From contig NZ_JACRSV010000003.1 in NCBI RefSeq assembly GCF_014384905.1, positions 248,001-312,000 of the forward strand: a DNA stretch of 64,000 bases, given 5' to 3'. Below are positions 26,649 through 34,320 of this stretch, piece after piece. Below the pieces are notes generated by a model, which saw only the letters and a program-made list of their open reading frames with translations, made no database searches and was not told the DNA's origin. This DNA is from Fumia xinanensis. GTDB lineage: Bacteria > Bacillota > Clostridia > Oscillospirales > Ruminococcaceae. Numbering within the stretch: position 1 is the stretch's first letter; each line of letters begins with the position of its first letter. Made by a program: the position numbers and the translations under genes.

Positions 26649-27311
26649 TTAGTCGTCAAGTCTCAGCTTATCCTTTATTTTATGCAGCACGGAGTTTTTT
26701 GCCATAATCAGCAGTTTATCTCCGGAATAAACGCAGGTGTTGCCGCGGGGAATAATGATTTCCCCCTCCCGGTCAATGGACACGATAATAGACTGGTCAG
26801 GCATTTTGATATCAGTGAGCTTTTTTCCGTCGTACTTGAAATCTTCGGGCAGCAACACTTCATTGAGGGAAGATTCTCCCTGGTTGAGGGACACCAACTG
26901 CCGGATACGAGAAAAATCCACCTCCCGTTCAATAAGCCGTGTGATGTTGTCGGTGCTGGATACCGTAATGTCGATGCCCAGCTTTTTCATGACTTCGGCG
27001 TTTTTGGGGTTGTTGACCTTGGCGATGGTCCGCTTAGTGTGGAACATCATCCTGGCCAGCTGGCAGGTGATCAGGTTGTTTTCATCCTGCCCTGTGACGG
27101 CAATGAGGGCATCTGCCTGTTCGATGCCGGCGCTGACAAGCATTTCGATAGCGGTTCCGTCTCCGCAGACGATGGGCGCGTCCAAATCATCTGCCAAAAA
27201 GGCGCAAAGTGCTTTATCAATTTCGACGATTGTCGGTTCATGGTGATGTTCAATCAGCGTTTTGGCTAAATAATAGCCCACTTTTCCGCCGCCTACAATC
27301 ACAATTCTCAT
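26649..27311 (-). CDS. trkA: TrkA-type potassium uptake regulator (RCK), copy 1
   Basis: A 220-residue protein with a Rossmann NAD-binding domain (MRIVIVGGGKVGYYLA) and a C-terminal TrkA_C-like domain (about 140-215). Such proteins gate TrkH/KtrB-type potassium channels in response to nucleotides. The start at 27311 is chosen because MRIVIVGGG is the family N terminus; the frame extends 14 codons further. No membrane partner is in the window. Confidence 0.9.
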   Translation of the reverse strand: MRIVIVGGGKVGYYLAKTLIEHHHEPTIVEIDKALCAFLADDLDAPIVCGDGTAIEMLVSAGIEQADALIAVTGQDENNLITCQLARMMFHTKRTIAKVNNPKNAEVMKKLGIDITVSSTDNITRLIEREVDFSRIRQLVSLNQGESSLNEVLLPEDFKYDGKKLTDIKMPDQSIIVSIDREGEIIIPRGNTCVYSGDKLLIMAKNSVLHKIKDKLRLDD

Positions 27312-27361
27312 ATCTATTTTCCAGACCTTTCCGGCCGATATCCAGCCGATCAAATTCGCAG

Positions 27362-27979
27362 TTAACTAATAATTTTCGCCACTACCAACTGGTCGGTGGC
27401 CTGTAAAATGACATCCGTCTTACTGGTAAGCACCATAGTCCCGTCATTATGGAGGACAGCGAACACCGCCTCCTGCTCACTTCCTTGAATTTCATCGGTG
27501 TGGACGCCGATGAGCCGTTTAGGAACAGGAAAGGTGTGAAAATCCACGGGATTGCACTCAAATTCCACACTTTGAAGTTCCTGTTTAAGCAAGGCGCTTT
27601 TGACGGAATCTACGGTGATATTAGTGGGGCAGATGGTGTTTAATCCGAAATGGCGGAAGACATTTTCCCGCTTAGGATCGTAAATACGGGCTATAACGGT
27701 GCCTACATGGAAAAACTCTCGCGCAAGCTGACACACCATGATATTGACATTGTCGTCTCGGCTCACCGCTGCGACGGCGTCACAATTTTCGATGCCTGCT
27801 TTCCGCAGAACGTCCTGGTCGATGGGCACCCCCACCGTAATATAGCCGCTGTAATCTTCGGGGAGCAAATCAAAAGAACTTTCATATCGGTCGATAATGG
27901 AAACATCATGGCCCTCCCGGCTTAGCACACCCGCCAGAGTAGAACCCACTTTTCCACAGCCGACAATCAATATATTCAT
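27362..27979 (-). CDS. trkA: TrkA-type potassium uptake regulator (RCK), copy 2
   Basis: A 205-residue protein with the same layout: MNILIVGCGKVGSTLAGVL at the N terminus and a C-terminal TrkA_C-like domain. It resembles its neighbour but is clearly diverged, so this is an old duplication or a heteromeric pair. It heads the transcription unit trkA-trkA-lexA. The start at 27979 matches the family N terminus; the open frame runs 18 codons further. Confidence 0.9.
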   Translation of the reverse strand: MNILIVGCGKVGSTLAGVLSREGHDVSIIDRYESSFDLLPEDYSGYITVGVPIDQDVLRKAGIENCDAVAAVSRDDNVNIMVCQLAREFFHVGTVIARIYDPKRENVFRHFGLNTICPTNITVDSVKSALLKQELQSVEFECNPVDFHTFPVPKRLIGVHTDEIQGSEQEAVFAVLHNDGTMVLTSKTDVILQATDQLVVAKIIS

Positions 27980-28089
27980 GGCAAAGGTCCAGCCTTTCTC
28001 AAAAACACTCTTAAAATATAAAAAATCCGGCATCCTGTTCCTTGTAAAAATTTACGCCGATACTAATAGGATACCCCCTATTTAGTACC

Positions 28090-28118
28090 ATTGTAGAAGC
28101 TTTTTTAAAAAAAGTCAA
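28090..28118 (-). promoter_or_regulatory. sigma-A promoter of trkA-trkA-lexA
   Basis: TTGACT (28118-28113) and TACAAT (28095-28090) on the minus strand, 17-base spacer, about 110 bases before the first start codon. The rest of the gap to 28376 holds no gene I can support. Confidence 0.75.
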
Positions 28119-28375
28119 TAGATACCCGCACAGTTGTTTGATAATATGAACTATCAGCACATAAAGTTTTCACAAACTTAGTGTAAATGAGTATCGTCAG
28201 ATCCACAATAACATGTAAGTACGATAGGTTTTAATTATTCTGTTTGTGGACAGAATTTTAAAGAATATCTAATAATGACGAGTATCCCCTGTCCTATTAC
28301 AGTTTTAATTATGCCGCATTTTATTTTGCATGGCAAAGCAGCTTTTATCAAGTCAGTACAATGGAATGTTGTCGC

Positions 28376-28424
28376 GGAATAAAAATAAACCCGTAAAGTC
28401 CATGCCTATCGGACTTTACGGGTT
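28376..28424 (-). terminator. displaced native terminator of guaA
   Basis: A perfect 14-bp stem (28388-28401 with 28411-28424) reads on the minus strand into TTTATTTTTATTC. It stands just 12 bases beyond the left copy of the guaA stop sequence, so before insertion it would have been the intrinsic terminator of guaA. It is now almost 12 kb from that gene. Confidence 0.8.
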
Positions 28425-28435
28425 GCTTTAAAGTG

Positions 28436-28447
28436 TTATTCCCACTC
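28436..28447. repeat. left attachment core (attL)
   Basis: TTATTCCCACTC, identical to the last 12 bases of guaA (complement reads GAG TGG GAA TAA). It is the distal copy of the integration core. Confidence 0.85.
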
Positions 28448-28547
28448 GACAATTACTAATCAATTTTGTTTAGAGATTATTCTCTGTCGTGTTTACAGTT
28501 CTTTTGATTATTTGATTTATCCATATTATCCTGCCTATACAGGCTAA

Positions 28548-28578
28548 TGTTATCATTTTGTTATCGGTGTTGATAACA
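28548..28578. repeat. arm-type repeats near left end
   Basis: TGTTATCA (28548) and TGTTATC (28559) are 11 bases apart in direct orientation, followed by an inverted copy GATAACA (28572-28578). The right end carries the same pair with the same 11-base spacing. They are likely binding sites for the N-terminal arm domain of the integrase. Confidence 0.7.
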
Positions 28579-28682
28579 CTTGCTCTGTAACTGTGGATAA
28601 TAGCACTATATTCTATTTCAGATCATAAGCGATTTTGCTTAAAAAATCAATCCCTATTCAAATTCATACCATTCCTTAAATC

Positions 28683-29330
28683 TCAGTCTTTGAGCAAAAT
28701 ACGATTTTTTTTGTATTCAATCATGCCATCTTTCTGCATTTTAGAAAGCTCGTTGCACATAGTACTGCGGTCAACATTCAAGTAATCTGCTAATTGCTGG
28801 CGGTTATATGGAATCAGAAAAGAATTGCTTCCGGCATGTTTTGCGCATTCTGAAAAATAAGACATCAATCGGCCTCGTATGGATTTGGAACTGGTGTGCA
28901 AAATCCTTTGTGAAAGTTGCAGACTTTTATGAGCACAGACAGTCAGTAGATTTCGTGCAAGGTTTGTATGAAAAGGGCAGGCGTTTGTGCAGGTAGTCAG
29001 AACACGTCCCACATTCATAAACAACACAGAGGTATCTTCCACGGCAGACACTGTAACCAGCATCGGCTGTCCCGGAATACAGGCATATACCTCAGCAAAT
29101 ACAGAGCCAGGAGCAACACTTCCTAAAATGCTGGTATTCCCCCAAATATCGTTACAAGATATCATTGCCATGCCTGACAGCACAATGCCGATATTCTCTA
29201 TAATACTCCCTTCTGAAAGAATTACTTCTCCTTTTTTATAATTGCGTTTTACACTATTCAAACAGCTTAAAAGTGAGGAGATGTCATCTTCTTCTAACCC
29301 ACGGAATAGCTGCATATCGGATAATTTCAT
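28683..29330 (-). CDS. Crp/Fnr-family regulator of the hcp cargo (HcpR-like)
   Basis: This 215-residue protein has an N-terminal cyclic-nucleotide-type beta barrel (GEVILSEGSIIENIGIVLSG) and a C-terminal winged helix (YNRQQLADYLNVDRSTMCNEL). It has several cysteines, including CTNAC in the middle, but the ligand is unknown. It is divergent from the Fe-S/cupin/hcp genes. Crp/Fnr regulators next to hcp are known as HcpR, which respond to nitrosative stress; placement here by context is inference. AAAGGG precedes the ATG. The shared intergenic palindrome lies 16 bases upstream of its start. Confidence 0.85.
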   Translation of the reverse strand: MKLSDMQLFRGLEEDDISSLLSCLNSVKRNYKKGEVILSEGSIIENIGIVLSGMAMISCNDIWGNTSILGSVAPGSVFAEVYACIPGQPMLVTVSAVEDTSVLFMNVGRVLTTCTNACPFHTNLARNLLTVCAHKSLQLSQRILHTSSKSIRGRLMSYFSECAKHAGSNSFLIPYNRQQLADYLNVDRSTMCNELSKMQKDGMIEYKKNRILLKD

Positions 29331-29345
29331 ATTTTTCGCCCTTTC

Positions 29346-29387
29346 GTTGTTAAAACAACAGATTTCTATTTTTGATTATAATATACT
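29346..29387 (+). promoter_or_regulatory. Crp/Fnr palindrome at class II position and promoter
   Basis: The perfect palindrome GTTGTTAAAACAAC (29346-29359) lies between the divergent regulator and Fe-S genes. Taking TATACT (29382-29387) as -10 places the start at about 29394 and the palindrome centre at -41.5, the exact spacing of class II activation by Crp/Fnr proteins, and no -35 box is present. An overlapping TATAAT (29377-29382) is an alternative -10. Confidence 0.65.
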
Positions 29388-29421
29388 ATGCCCAGAAAGA
29401 CAAGAGAAAGGATAGTATAAA

Positions 29422-30132
29422 ATGATTCGAAAAATTATCCAAATAGATGAAAAAAAATGTAACGGATGTGGTGCGTGTGCCGAAGCTTGTCACGAGGGTG
29501 CAATCGGCATGGTAAACGGCAAAGCAACACTTCTGCGAGATGATTATTGTGATGGTTTGGGAGATTGTCTGCCAACCTGCCCGACAGGTGCAATTTCCTT
29601 TGTGGAGAGAGAAGCTGCCGCCTATGATGAAAAAGCTGTGCAGGAAAATATGAGGAAAAAAGCGAAAAGCAATCATGCCGCTGTTCCCCATACAGGCTGC
29701 CCCGGCAGTCGAATGCAGCGTATTCAACATTCACAAGAAACAACTCCGTCTGCCCGGGTACAGACAGAATCACAGTTGGGACAATGGCCATGCCAAATCA
29801 AACTGGTACCGACTAATGCACCATATTTTGACGGCGCAAAATTGTTAATTGCAGCGGATTGCAGTGCATACGCCTATGCCAGAATGCACGAGGATTTCAT
29901 GCGTGGGAAAATTACGATTATCGGCTGCCCAAAGCTTGACAGCATAGACTACAGCGAAAAGCTGACGCAGATCATTCAAAACAACAATATTCAAAGTGTA
30001 ACGGTTGTACGCATGGAAGTTCCCTGCTGCGGCGGACTAGAATTAGCTGCCAAAAAAGCGTTGCAGGCAAGCGGAAAATTCATTCCTTGGCAGATTGTTA
30101 CGATTTCGTTGGATGGTAAAATTTTGGAATAA
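29422..30132 (+). CDS. 4Fe-4S dicluster protein next to hcp
   Basis: The 236-residue protein starts with a two-cluster ferredoxin domain (CNGCGACAEACHEGA and CDGLGDCLPTCPTGA, about 12-57). After a linker there is a second domain with CPGSRMQRI, IAADCSAYAYARMHEDF, ITIIGCPKLD and EVPCCGG, a cysteine-rich layout I have no family name for. It is likely an electron carrier or redox sensor serving the Hcp downstream. It is the first gene of the operon activated from the palindromic promoter. Confidence 0.85.
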   Translation: MIRKIIQIDEKKCNGCGACAEACHEGAIGMVNGKATLLRDDYCDGLGDCLPTCPTGAISFVEREAAAYDEKAVQENMRKKAKSNHAAVPHTGCPGSRMQRIQHSQETTPSARVQTESQLGQWPCQIKLVPTNAPYFDGAKLLIAADCSAYAYARMHEDFMRGKITIIGCPKLDSIDYSEKLTQIIQNNNIQSVTVVRMEVPCCGGLELAAKKALQASGKFIPWQIVTISLDGKILE

Positions 30133-30145
30133 AAGGAGAGATACT

Positions 30146-30478
30146 ATGAGTAAAAAAATGAAAAACATCGCTCAATCAGAAGTACTGACGCTGAGAGAAC
30201 AAATTTCCTATCAGGAGGGGCAGATTGTCAGCAAAACTTTGACACAAAACCAGGCATTAAGTATTACCCTGTTCTCATTCGCAAAAGGTGAAGAGATCAG
30301 CACCCATGAATCGGGTGGGGACGCCTTCGTCACCTGCTTGGATGGTATCGGAAAAATCACGATTGATGGCGTTGAATATCTGCTGCACGAAGGAGAATCT
30401 ATTGTCATGCCAGCAGGCCATCCCCATGCGGTATATGGGAAGGAAGCGTTCAAAATGCTTTTAGTAGTTGTATTTTAA
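30146..30478 (+). CDS. small cupin-domain protein
   Basis: This 110-residue protein is a single cupin barrel with GEEISTHESGGDAFV and GESIVMPAGHPHAV as the two cupin motifs (His residues for metal binding present). Cupins of this size are often found beside hcp and Fe-S genes in anaerobes, with unknown role. AAAGGAGAG sits 6 bases before the ATG at 30146, 13 bases after the preceding stop. Confidence 0.88.
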   Translation: MSKKMKNIAQSEVLTLREQISYQEGQIVSKTLTQNQALSITLFSFAKGEEISTHESGGDAFVTCLDGIGKITIDGVEYLLHEGESIVMPAGHPHAVYGKEAFKMLLVVVF

Positions 30479-30511
30479 TCAAACGCAAAATTGACAAAAG
30501 AAGGTGATTTT

Positions 30512-30694
30512 ATGAAAGCAACAAAAGTAGATAAGGATCTCTGCATTGGCTGTGGGCTTTGCTGTGGGATCTGCGGCGAAGTTTTCCGTATGAACGAGCA
30601 GGGAAAGGCGGAAGCGTATCAACGAGCAAACGCTGAAAATCAAGGTGCTGTACAGGAGGCCGCCGACTCGTGTCCTGTGTCTGCAATCGCCTAG
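30512..30694 (+). CDS. small ferredoxin
   Basis: The 60-residue protein has CIGCGLCCGIC near the N terminus and a distal C of SCPVSAIA, so it can hold one 4Fe-4S cluster with the pattern Cx2Cx2CxxxC plus remote Cys-Pro, as in monocluster ferredoxins. It would carry electrons to the hybrid cluster protein. The start at 30512 has AAGGTGAT upstream. Confidence 0.88.
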   Translation: MKATKVDKDLCIGCGLCCGICGEVFRMNEQGKAEAYQRANAENQGAVQEAADSCPVSAIA

Positions 30695-30723
30695 GAAGAT
30701 TAATTCAAACGTGTCTATATGCT

Positions 30724-30737
30724 TTTTTGATCAAAAA
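30724..30737. promoter_or_regulatory. palindrome upstream of hcp
   Basis: TTTTTGATCAAAAA is a perfect 14-bp palindrome 46 bases before the hcp ATG. It could be a second regulator site or a weak transcription pause. No promoter spacing supports one use over another. Confidence 0.35.
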
Positions 30738-30782
30738 GAAACCACATTATTTCAAATTTTAATAGTTTTTAGGAGGTATATT

Positions 30783-32423
30783 ATGGAACAAAAAATGTTT
30801 TGCTATCAGTGTCAGGAAACCGCCGGGTGCAAGGGCTGCACCATGTCCGGCATATGCGGAAAGAAACCTGATGTAGCGGCCATGCAGGATCTGTTGGTCT
30901 ATGTTACAAAAGGAATTTCGGCTATTACGACTGCATTGCGTCAGGAAGGTAAACAGGTCTCTGCAAAAATCAATCACTTGATTACTCTGAATCTGTTCAC
31001 TACCATTACCAACGCAAATTTTGATAAAGAGAGCATTGAATCAAGAATCCGTGCTACACTGACCGAAAAGGAAGTTCTGCTAAAGCAAGTTACCAATCTG
31101 ACTGTTCTGCCTGAAGCCGCAAAATGGAACGGAGCTGAAAACTGGGAAGAAAAAGCCAGAACTGTCGGTGTTCTTTCTACCGAAAACGAGGATATTCGCT
31201 CTCTGCGCGAGTTAATCACCTACGGTTTGAAGGGACTTTCCGCTTACTCGAAGCACGCAAATGTGTTGTTGGAGGACAACGATGAAGTTGACGCATTTCT
31301 TCAGAAAGCACTGGCTGCCACGCTGAATGATAACCTTAGTGTAGAAGATCTGATTGCTCTAACAATGGAAACAGGAAAATACGGAGTATCCGGTATGGCA
31401 ATGCTGGATAAGGCTAACACAGACAGCTATGGAACCCCCGAAATTACAAAGGTAAATATCGGTGTCAGAAAGAACCCCGGCATTCTGGTATCTGGCCACG
31501 ACCTGCGCGATTTGGAAATGCTGTTAGAGCAGACACAGGGAACTGGAGTGGATGTGTATACACATTCCGAGATGTTGCCGGCTCATTATTATCCCGCTTT
31601 CAAAAAATATCCTAACTTTGTTGGTAATTATGGGAATGCTTGGTGGAAACAAAAAGAAGAATTTGAATCCTTTAACGGGCCTATTCTAATAACAACCAAC
31701 TGCATTGTTCCTCCTAAGGATAGTTACAAAAACAGACTTTACACTACCGGTGCTGCGGGATATCCGGGATGTACACATATTCCGGGAGAAATTGGCGAAC
31801 AAAAAAATTTTTCTGCGATTATTGAGCATGCAAAAAAATGTGTCGCTCCGAGTGAAATCGAAACCGGTGAAATCATCGGCGGATTTGCCCATGCGCAGGT
31901 TCTGGCTTTGGCAGATAAAGTTGTAGAAGCTGTAAAAAGCGGTGCAATCAAAAAGTTTGTAGTTATGGCGGGCTGTGATGGTCGAGCAAAGAGCCGCGAC
32001 TACTATACAGAATTTGCTAAGGCTCTACCAAAGGATGCTGTCATCCTTACTGCCGGTTGTGCAAAATATAAATATAACAAGTTGTCTTTAGGCGATATCA
32101 ATGGCATCCCACGTATTCTGGATGCAGGTCAATGCAATGATTCCTATTCCCTTGCTGTTATCGCTTTGAAACTCAAAGAGGTCTTTGGACTTGACGATAT
32201 TAACGATCTGCCAATTATCTATAATATCGCATGGTACGAGCAAAAAGCTGTTATCGTTCTTCTGGCTCTTTTATATCTTGGCGTGAAGAATATCCACCTT
32301 GGTCCTACACTTCCAGCATTTCTCAGCCCGAATGTTGCAAAGGTCTTGGTCGAGAACTTCGGCATTACAGGAATTGGCACCGTGGAAGATGATATGGAGA
32401 AGTTTTTCAGTATTAACGCATAA
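30783..32423 (+). CDS. hcp: hybrid cluster protein (hydroxylamine/NO reductase)
   Basis: The 546-residue protein begins MEQKMFCYQCQETAGCKGC, with cysteines at 7, 10, 19 and 25 in the spacing Cx2Cx8Cx5C of the anaerobic Hcp 4Fe-4S cluster. Later motifs NIGVRKNPGILVSGHDL, VDVYTHSEMLPAHYYP, GYPGCTHIPGE, AGCDGRAKSRDYY and DAGQCNDSYS hold the ligands of the hybrid Fe-S-O cluster. Hcp reduces nitric oxide or hydroxylamine and also supports protein S-nitrosylation in some bacteria. AGGAGG precedes the ATG. It ends the cargo operon and is followed by a terminator. Confidence 0.97.
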   Translation: MEQKMFCYQCQETAGCKGCTMSGICGKKPDVAAMQDLLVYVTKGISAITTALRQEGKQVSAKINHLITLNLFTTITNANFDKESIESRIRATLTEKEVLLKQVTNLTVLPEAAKWNGAENWEEKARTVGVLSTENEDIRSLRELITYGLKGLSAYSKHANVLLEDNDEVDAFLQKALAATLNDNLSVEDLIALTMETGKYGVSGMAMLDKANTDSYGTPEITKVNIGVRKNPGILVSGHDLRDLEMLLEQTQGTGVDVYTHSEMLPAHYYPAFKKYPNFVGNYGNAWWKQKEEFESFNGPILITTNCIVPPKDSYKNRLYTTGAAGYPGCTHIPGEIGEQKNFSAIIEHAKKCVAPSEIETGEIIGGFAHAQVLALADKVVEAVKSGAIKKFVVMAGCDGRAKSRDYYTEFAKALPKDAVILTAGCAKYKYNKLSLGDINGIPRILDAGQCNDSYSLAVIALKLKEVFGLDDINDLPIIYNIAWYEQKAVIVLLALLYLGVKNIHLGPTLPAFLSPNVAKVLVENFGITGIGTVEDDMEKFFSINA

Positions 32424-32463
32424 ATAATACTCCGTCAAAAAATAGATCCAACAGGCATAAAGA

Positions 32464-32503
32464 AACCTCGGAAACCCTTGTAAAATGGGCATCCGAGGTT
32501 TTC
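32464..32503 (+). terminator. terminator of hcp operon
   Basis: Stem AAACCTCGG (32464-32472) with CCGAGGTTT (32494-32502) and an inner CCC/GGG, followed by TTTTC. Confidence 0.8.
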
Positions 32504-32523
32504 TGTCTGTTATTCAAACTCAA

Positions 32524-32655
32524 TTAAACAAATTGCAATTTATTAAATGAATACATTTTATCTTTAAACACGGGATAATAATTTGCACGATTGTTAAACA
32601 CATAAATTTCGCCAATTCGTGATAAATCTTCTCTTTTTGCTTTCCTAATATTCAT
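32524..32655 (-). pseudogene. truncated GNAT acetyltransferase N terminus
   Basis: A 43-codon frame with its own GAGG ribosome site 7 bases ahead codes MNIRKAKREDLSRIGEIYVF and then stops after KLQFV. This is the opening strand and helix of a GNAT N-acetyltransferase; intact members run to about 140 residues or more. The remainder has been lost and the hcp terminator lies next to the break, as expected from rearrangement during cargo assembly. It is too short to be functional as an acetyltransferase. Confidence 0.6.
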
Positions 32656-32709
32656 ACTGTAACCTCACTACTTTAATCTCACTACAAATTCTAATTTGTC
32701 AATTATCTA

Positions 32710-32946
32710 TTAATCTACCTTCTCAATTTTGAACACATTTATTGTATCTACATCCGGGCAACAGAAGACATTGCTCTTTAACTCGCCACCATAGCGTAAG
32801 ATATCAATCATAGGAAAAAGAACGTGAGCAGCCATTGGACACAACTTCCCTCTTTCTGTGTCAAAATCAAAAGTATCTCCAACCTTGTGTCCTCTGTGGC
32901 AAGGACAAGTACCTTTTTGTTCTACCAAAGTTATTTTAATCTTCAT
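32710..32946 (-). CDS. TIGR04076 family small Cys-containing protein
   Basis: This 78-residue protein has GTCPCHRGHKVGDTF and RGKLCPMAAHVLFP, the conserved pattern of the TIGR04076 family found in anaerobes, whose function is unknown. Its start overlaps the kinase stop by 4 bases (ATGA), so it is translated with it. Confidence 0.85.
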   Translation of the reverse strand: MKIKITLVEQKGTCPCHRGHKVGDTFDFDTERGKLCPMAAHVLFPMIDILRYGGELKSNVFCCPDVDTINVFKIEKVD

Positions 32947-33761
32947 AATTTCCCCTCGCTTATGTAACGCTCGATATCAACACCGAAAAATTTTTCTTTC
33001 TTATCGAGGTTATCTATAATAATGATTCTTACCGTTTCCATTGCGTGTTTGGTGGCATCATACAACGACTCACCGTTCAGCACGTCGCTGACAAGAACTG
33101 CGGAAAAGATATCTCCTGTTCCAGGGAAACGAACGTCTATCAGTTCAAATCCAATTTTGAAGTTCTCATCCTTTGTGTGGTCATATCCAATAACGCAGTT
33201 TTCACCATTCACAGAAGTGCTTGTAATGACAACCGATTTACCGCCAAGCTGACGCACTCTCTCAATCAATTTATCTGCTTCATCCTGACTTAAAGTATCT
33301 CTGCTGTAAAAACGATTTGTCAAGAAACACGCTTCAGTGAAGTTAGGAATCAGAATATCGGCGTGTGAACTAAGTTTTCTCATAATCGCCACGTTATTAT
33401 CAGTCATACCATTGTATAGTTTTCCTTCATCACCCATAATTGGATCTACAACAACCAACAAATTGTCTGTGTCTTGATTGTTGATTAGTCGCTCAACAAT
33501 GTTAATTTGTTTAGGACTAACCATAAAACCCGTGGAAATACAATCAAATCTAAAGCCAAGATCGTGCCAAATATCAACGGTCTTTTCCATATAATCGGTG
33601 GTATCTAGAATATCGAACTTTCCGAAATCAAGAGTATTAGACACCAACGCAGTTGGCAATGAAGCGACATCGATCCCTTTTGCAGAGAGGATCGGTATCA
33701 TTGCAGATAAAGCAATTTTTCCCACACCGGGCATATCATTTACACAACATATTTTTTTCAT
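32943..33761 (-). CDS. pyridoxamine kinase-like protein
   Basis: The 272-residue ribokinase-fold protein resembles PdxK/PdxY: NDMPGVGKIALSAMIPIL at the N terminus, VVVDPIMGDEGKLY in the middle, IPNFTEACFL, and FPGTGDIFSAVL as the ATP/anion-hole motif with the catalytic Asp. It would phosphorylate pyridoxal, pyridoxamine or a related pyrimidine. It and the small TIGR04076 gene form a cargo pair transcribed opposite to hcp. A TATAAT at 33802-33797 (minus strand) without a clear -35 may be its promoter. Confidence 0.85.
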   Translation of the reverse strand: MKKICCVNDMPGVGKIALSAMIPILSAKGIDVASLPTALVSNTLDFGKFDILDTTDYMEKTVDIWHDLGFRFDCISTGFMVSPKQINIVERLINNQDTDNLLVVVDPIMGDEGKLYNGMTDNNVAIMRKLSSHADILIPNFTEACFLTNRFYSRDTLSQDEADKLIERVRQLGGKSVVITSTSVNGENCVIGYDHTKDENFKIGFELIDVRFPGTGDIFSAVLVSDVLNGESLYDATKHAMETVRIIIIDNLDKKEKFFGVDIERYISEGKL

Positions 33762-33928
33762 AACAATTCTCCTTTTTATTAAGTCAACACCATTTTATTA
33801 TAGTTAATATTCTAAATATCATCGACAAATTCCAATTTATCTCTTTATCATAATTATACATCAGCCACCCACATTGTAAAGCCAAAAGCAAGCCGTTTTT
33901 AGACTTGCTTTCCACCATACACCTTTTC

Positions 33929-34303
33929 TTATTGATAAATCACCTCATTATCCACAATCTCCCTCGCACACGCTTGTATATTGTTCATTCTCCCTACCCA
34001 TTCCATCTGATTTTCTGCCTTTAACTGTTCCGTGATCCCCTGTGCCTGTTTCATCTGCTCTACAATCCTTTCAAAGCGTTCCTGTGCCTGTTCTTCTATA
34101 TCAGCCAAATAATCATTCAACCTTCCACTTGTAAGCAGATTCAGATATACACCCCTGCGATATTCTTTCAGATAGCGTAAATGCCTTTGTCCCCATACGC
34201 CGATAAATCTCTGTTCTTCCTCCGGCAAGGTAAGACAGGGGATAAGATAATCCCCATGTCTGATATAAGTGCCGCCCATTTCTTCAAAAATTGTTTTCTT
34301 CAT
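33929..34303 (-). CDS. tnpV: TnpV transposon-encoded accessory protein
   Basis: The 124-residue protein matches TnpV of Tn4451-type elements in characteristic stretches: KKTIFEEMGGTY, GDYLIPCLTLPEEE, GVWGQRHLRYLKEYR, KAENQMEWVGRMNNI. Its role is not established, though it occurs widely on clostridial mobile elements. The ATG at 34303 has AAGGTGG at 8 bases; a GTG four codons earlier is open too. It is the last backbone gene, 17 bases after the relaxase. Confidence 0.9.
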   Translation of the reverse strand: MKKTIFEEMGGTYIRHGDYLIPCLTLPEEEQRFIGVWGQRHLRYLKEYRRGVYLNLLTSGRLNDYLADIEEQAQERFERIVEQMKQAQGITEQLKAENQMEWVGRMNNIQACAREIVDNEVIYQ

Positions 34304-34320
34304 AATCATTTCCACCTTTC

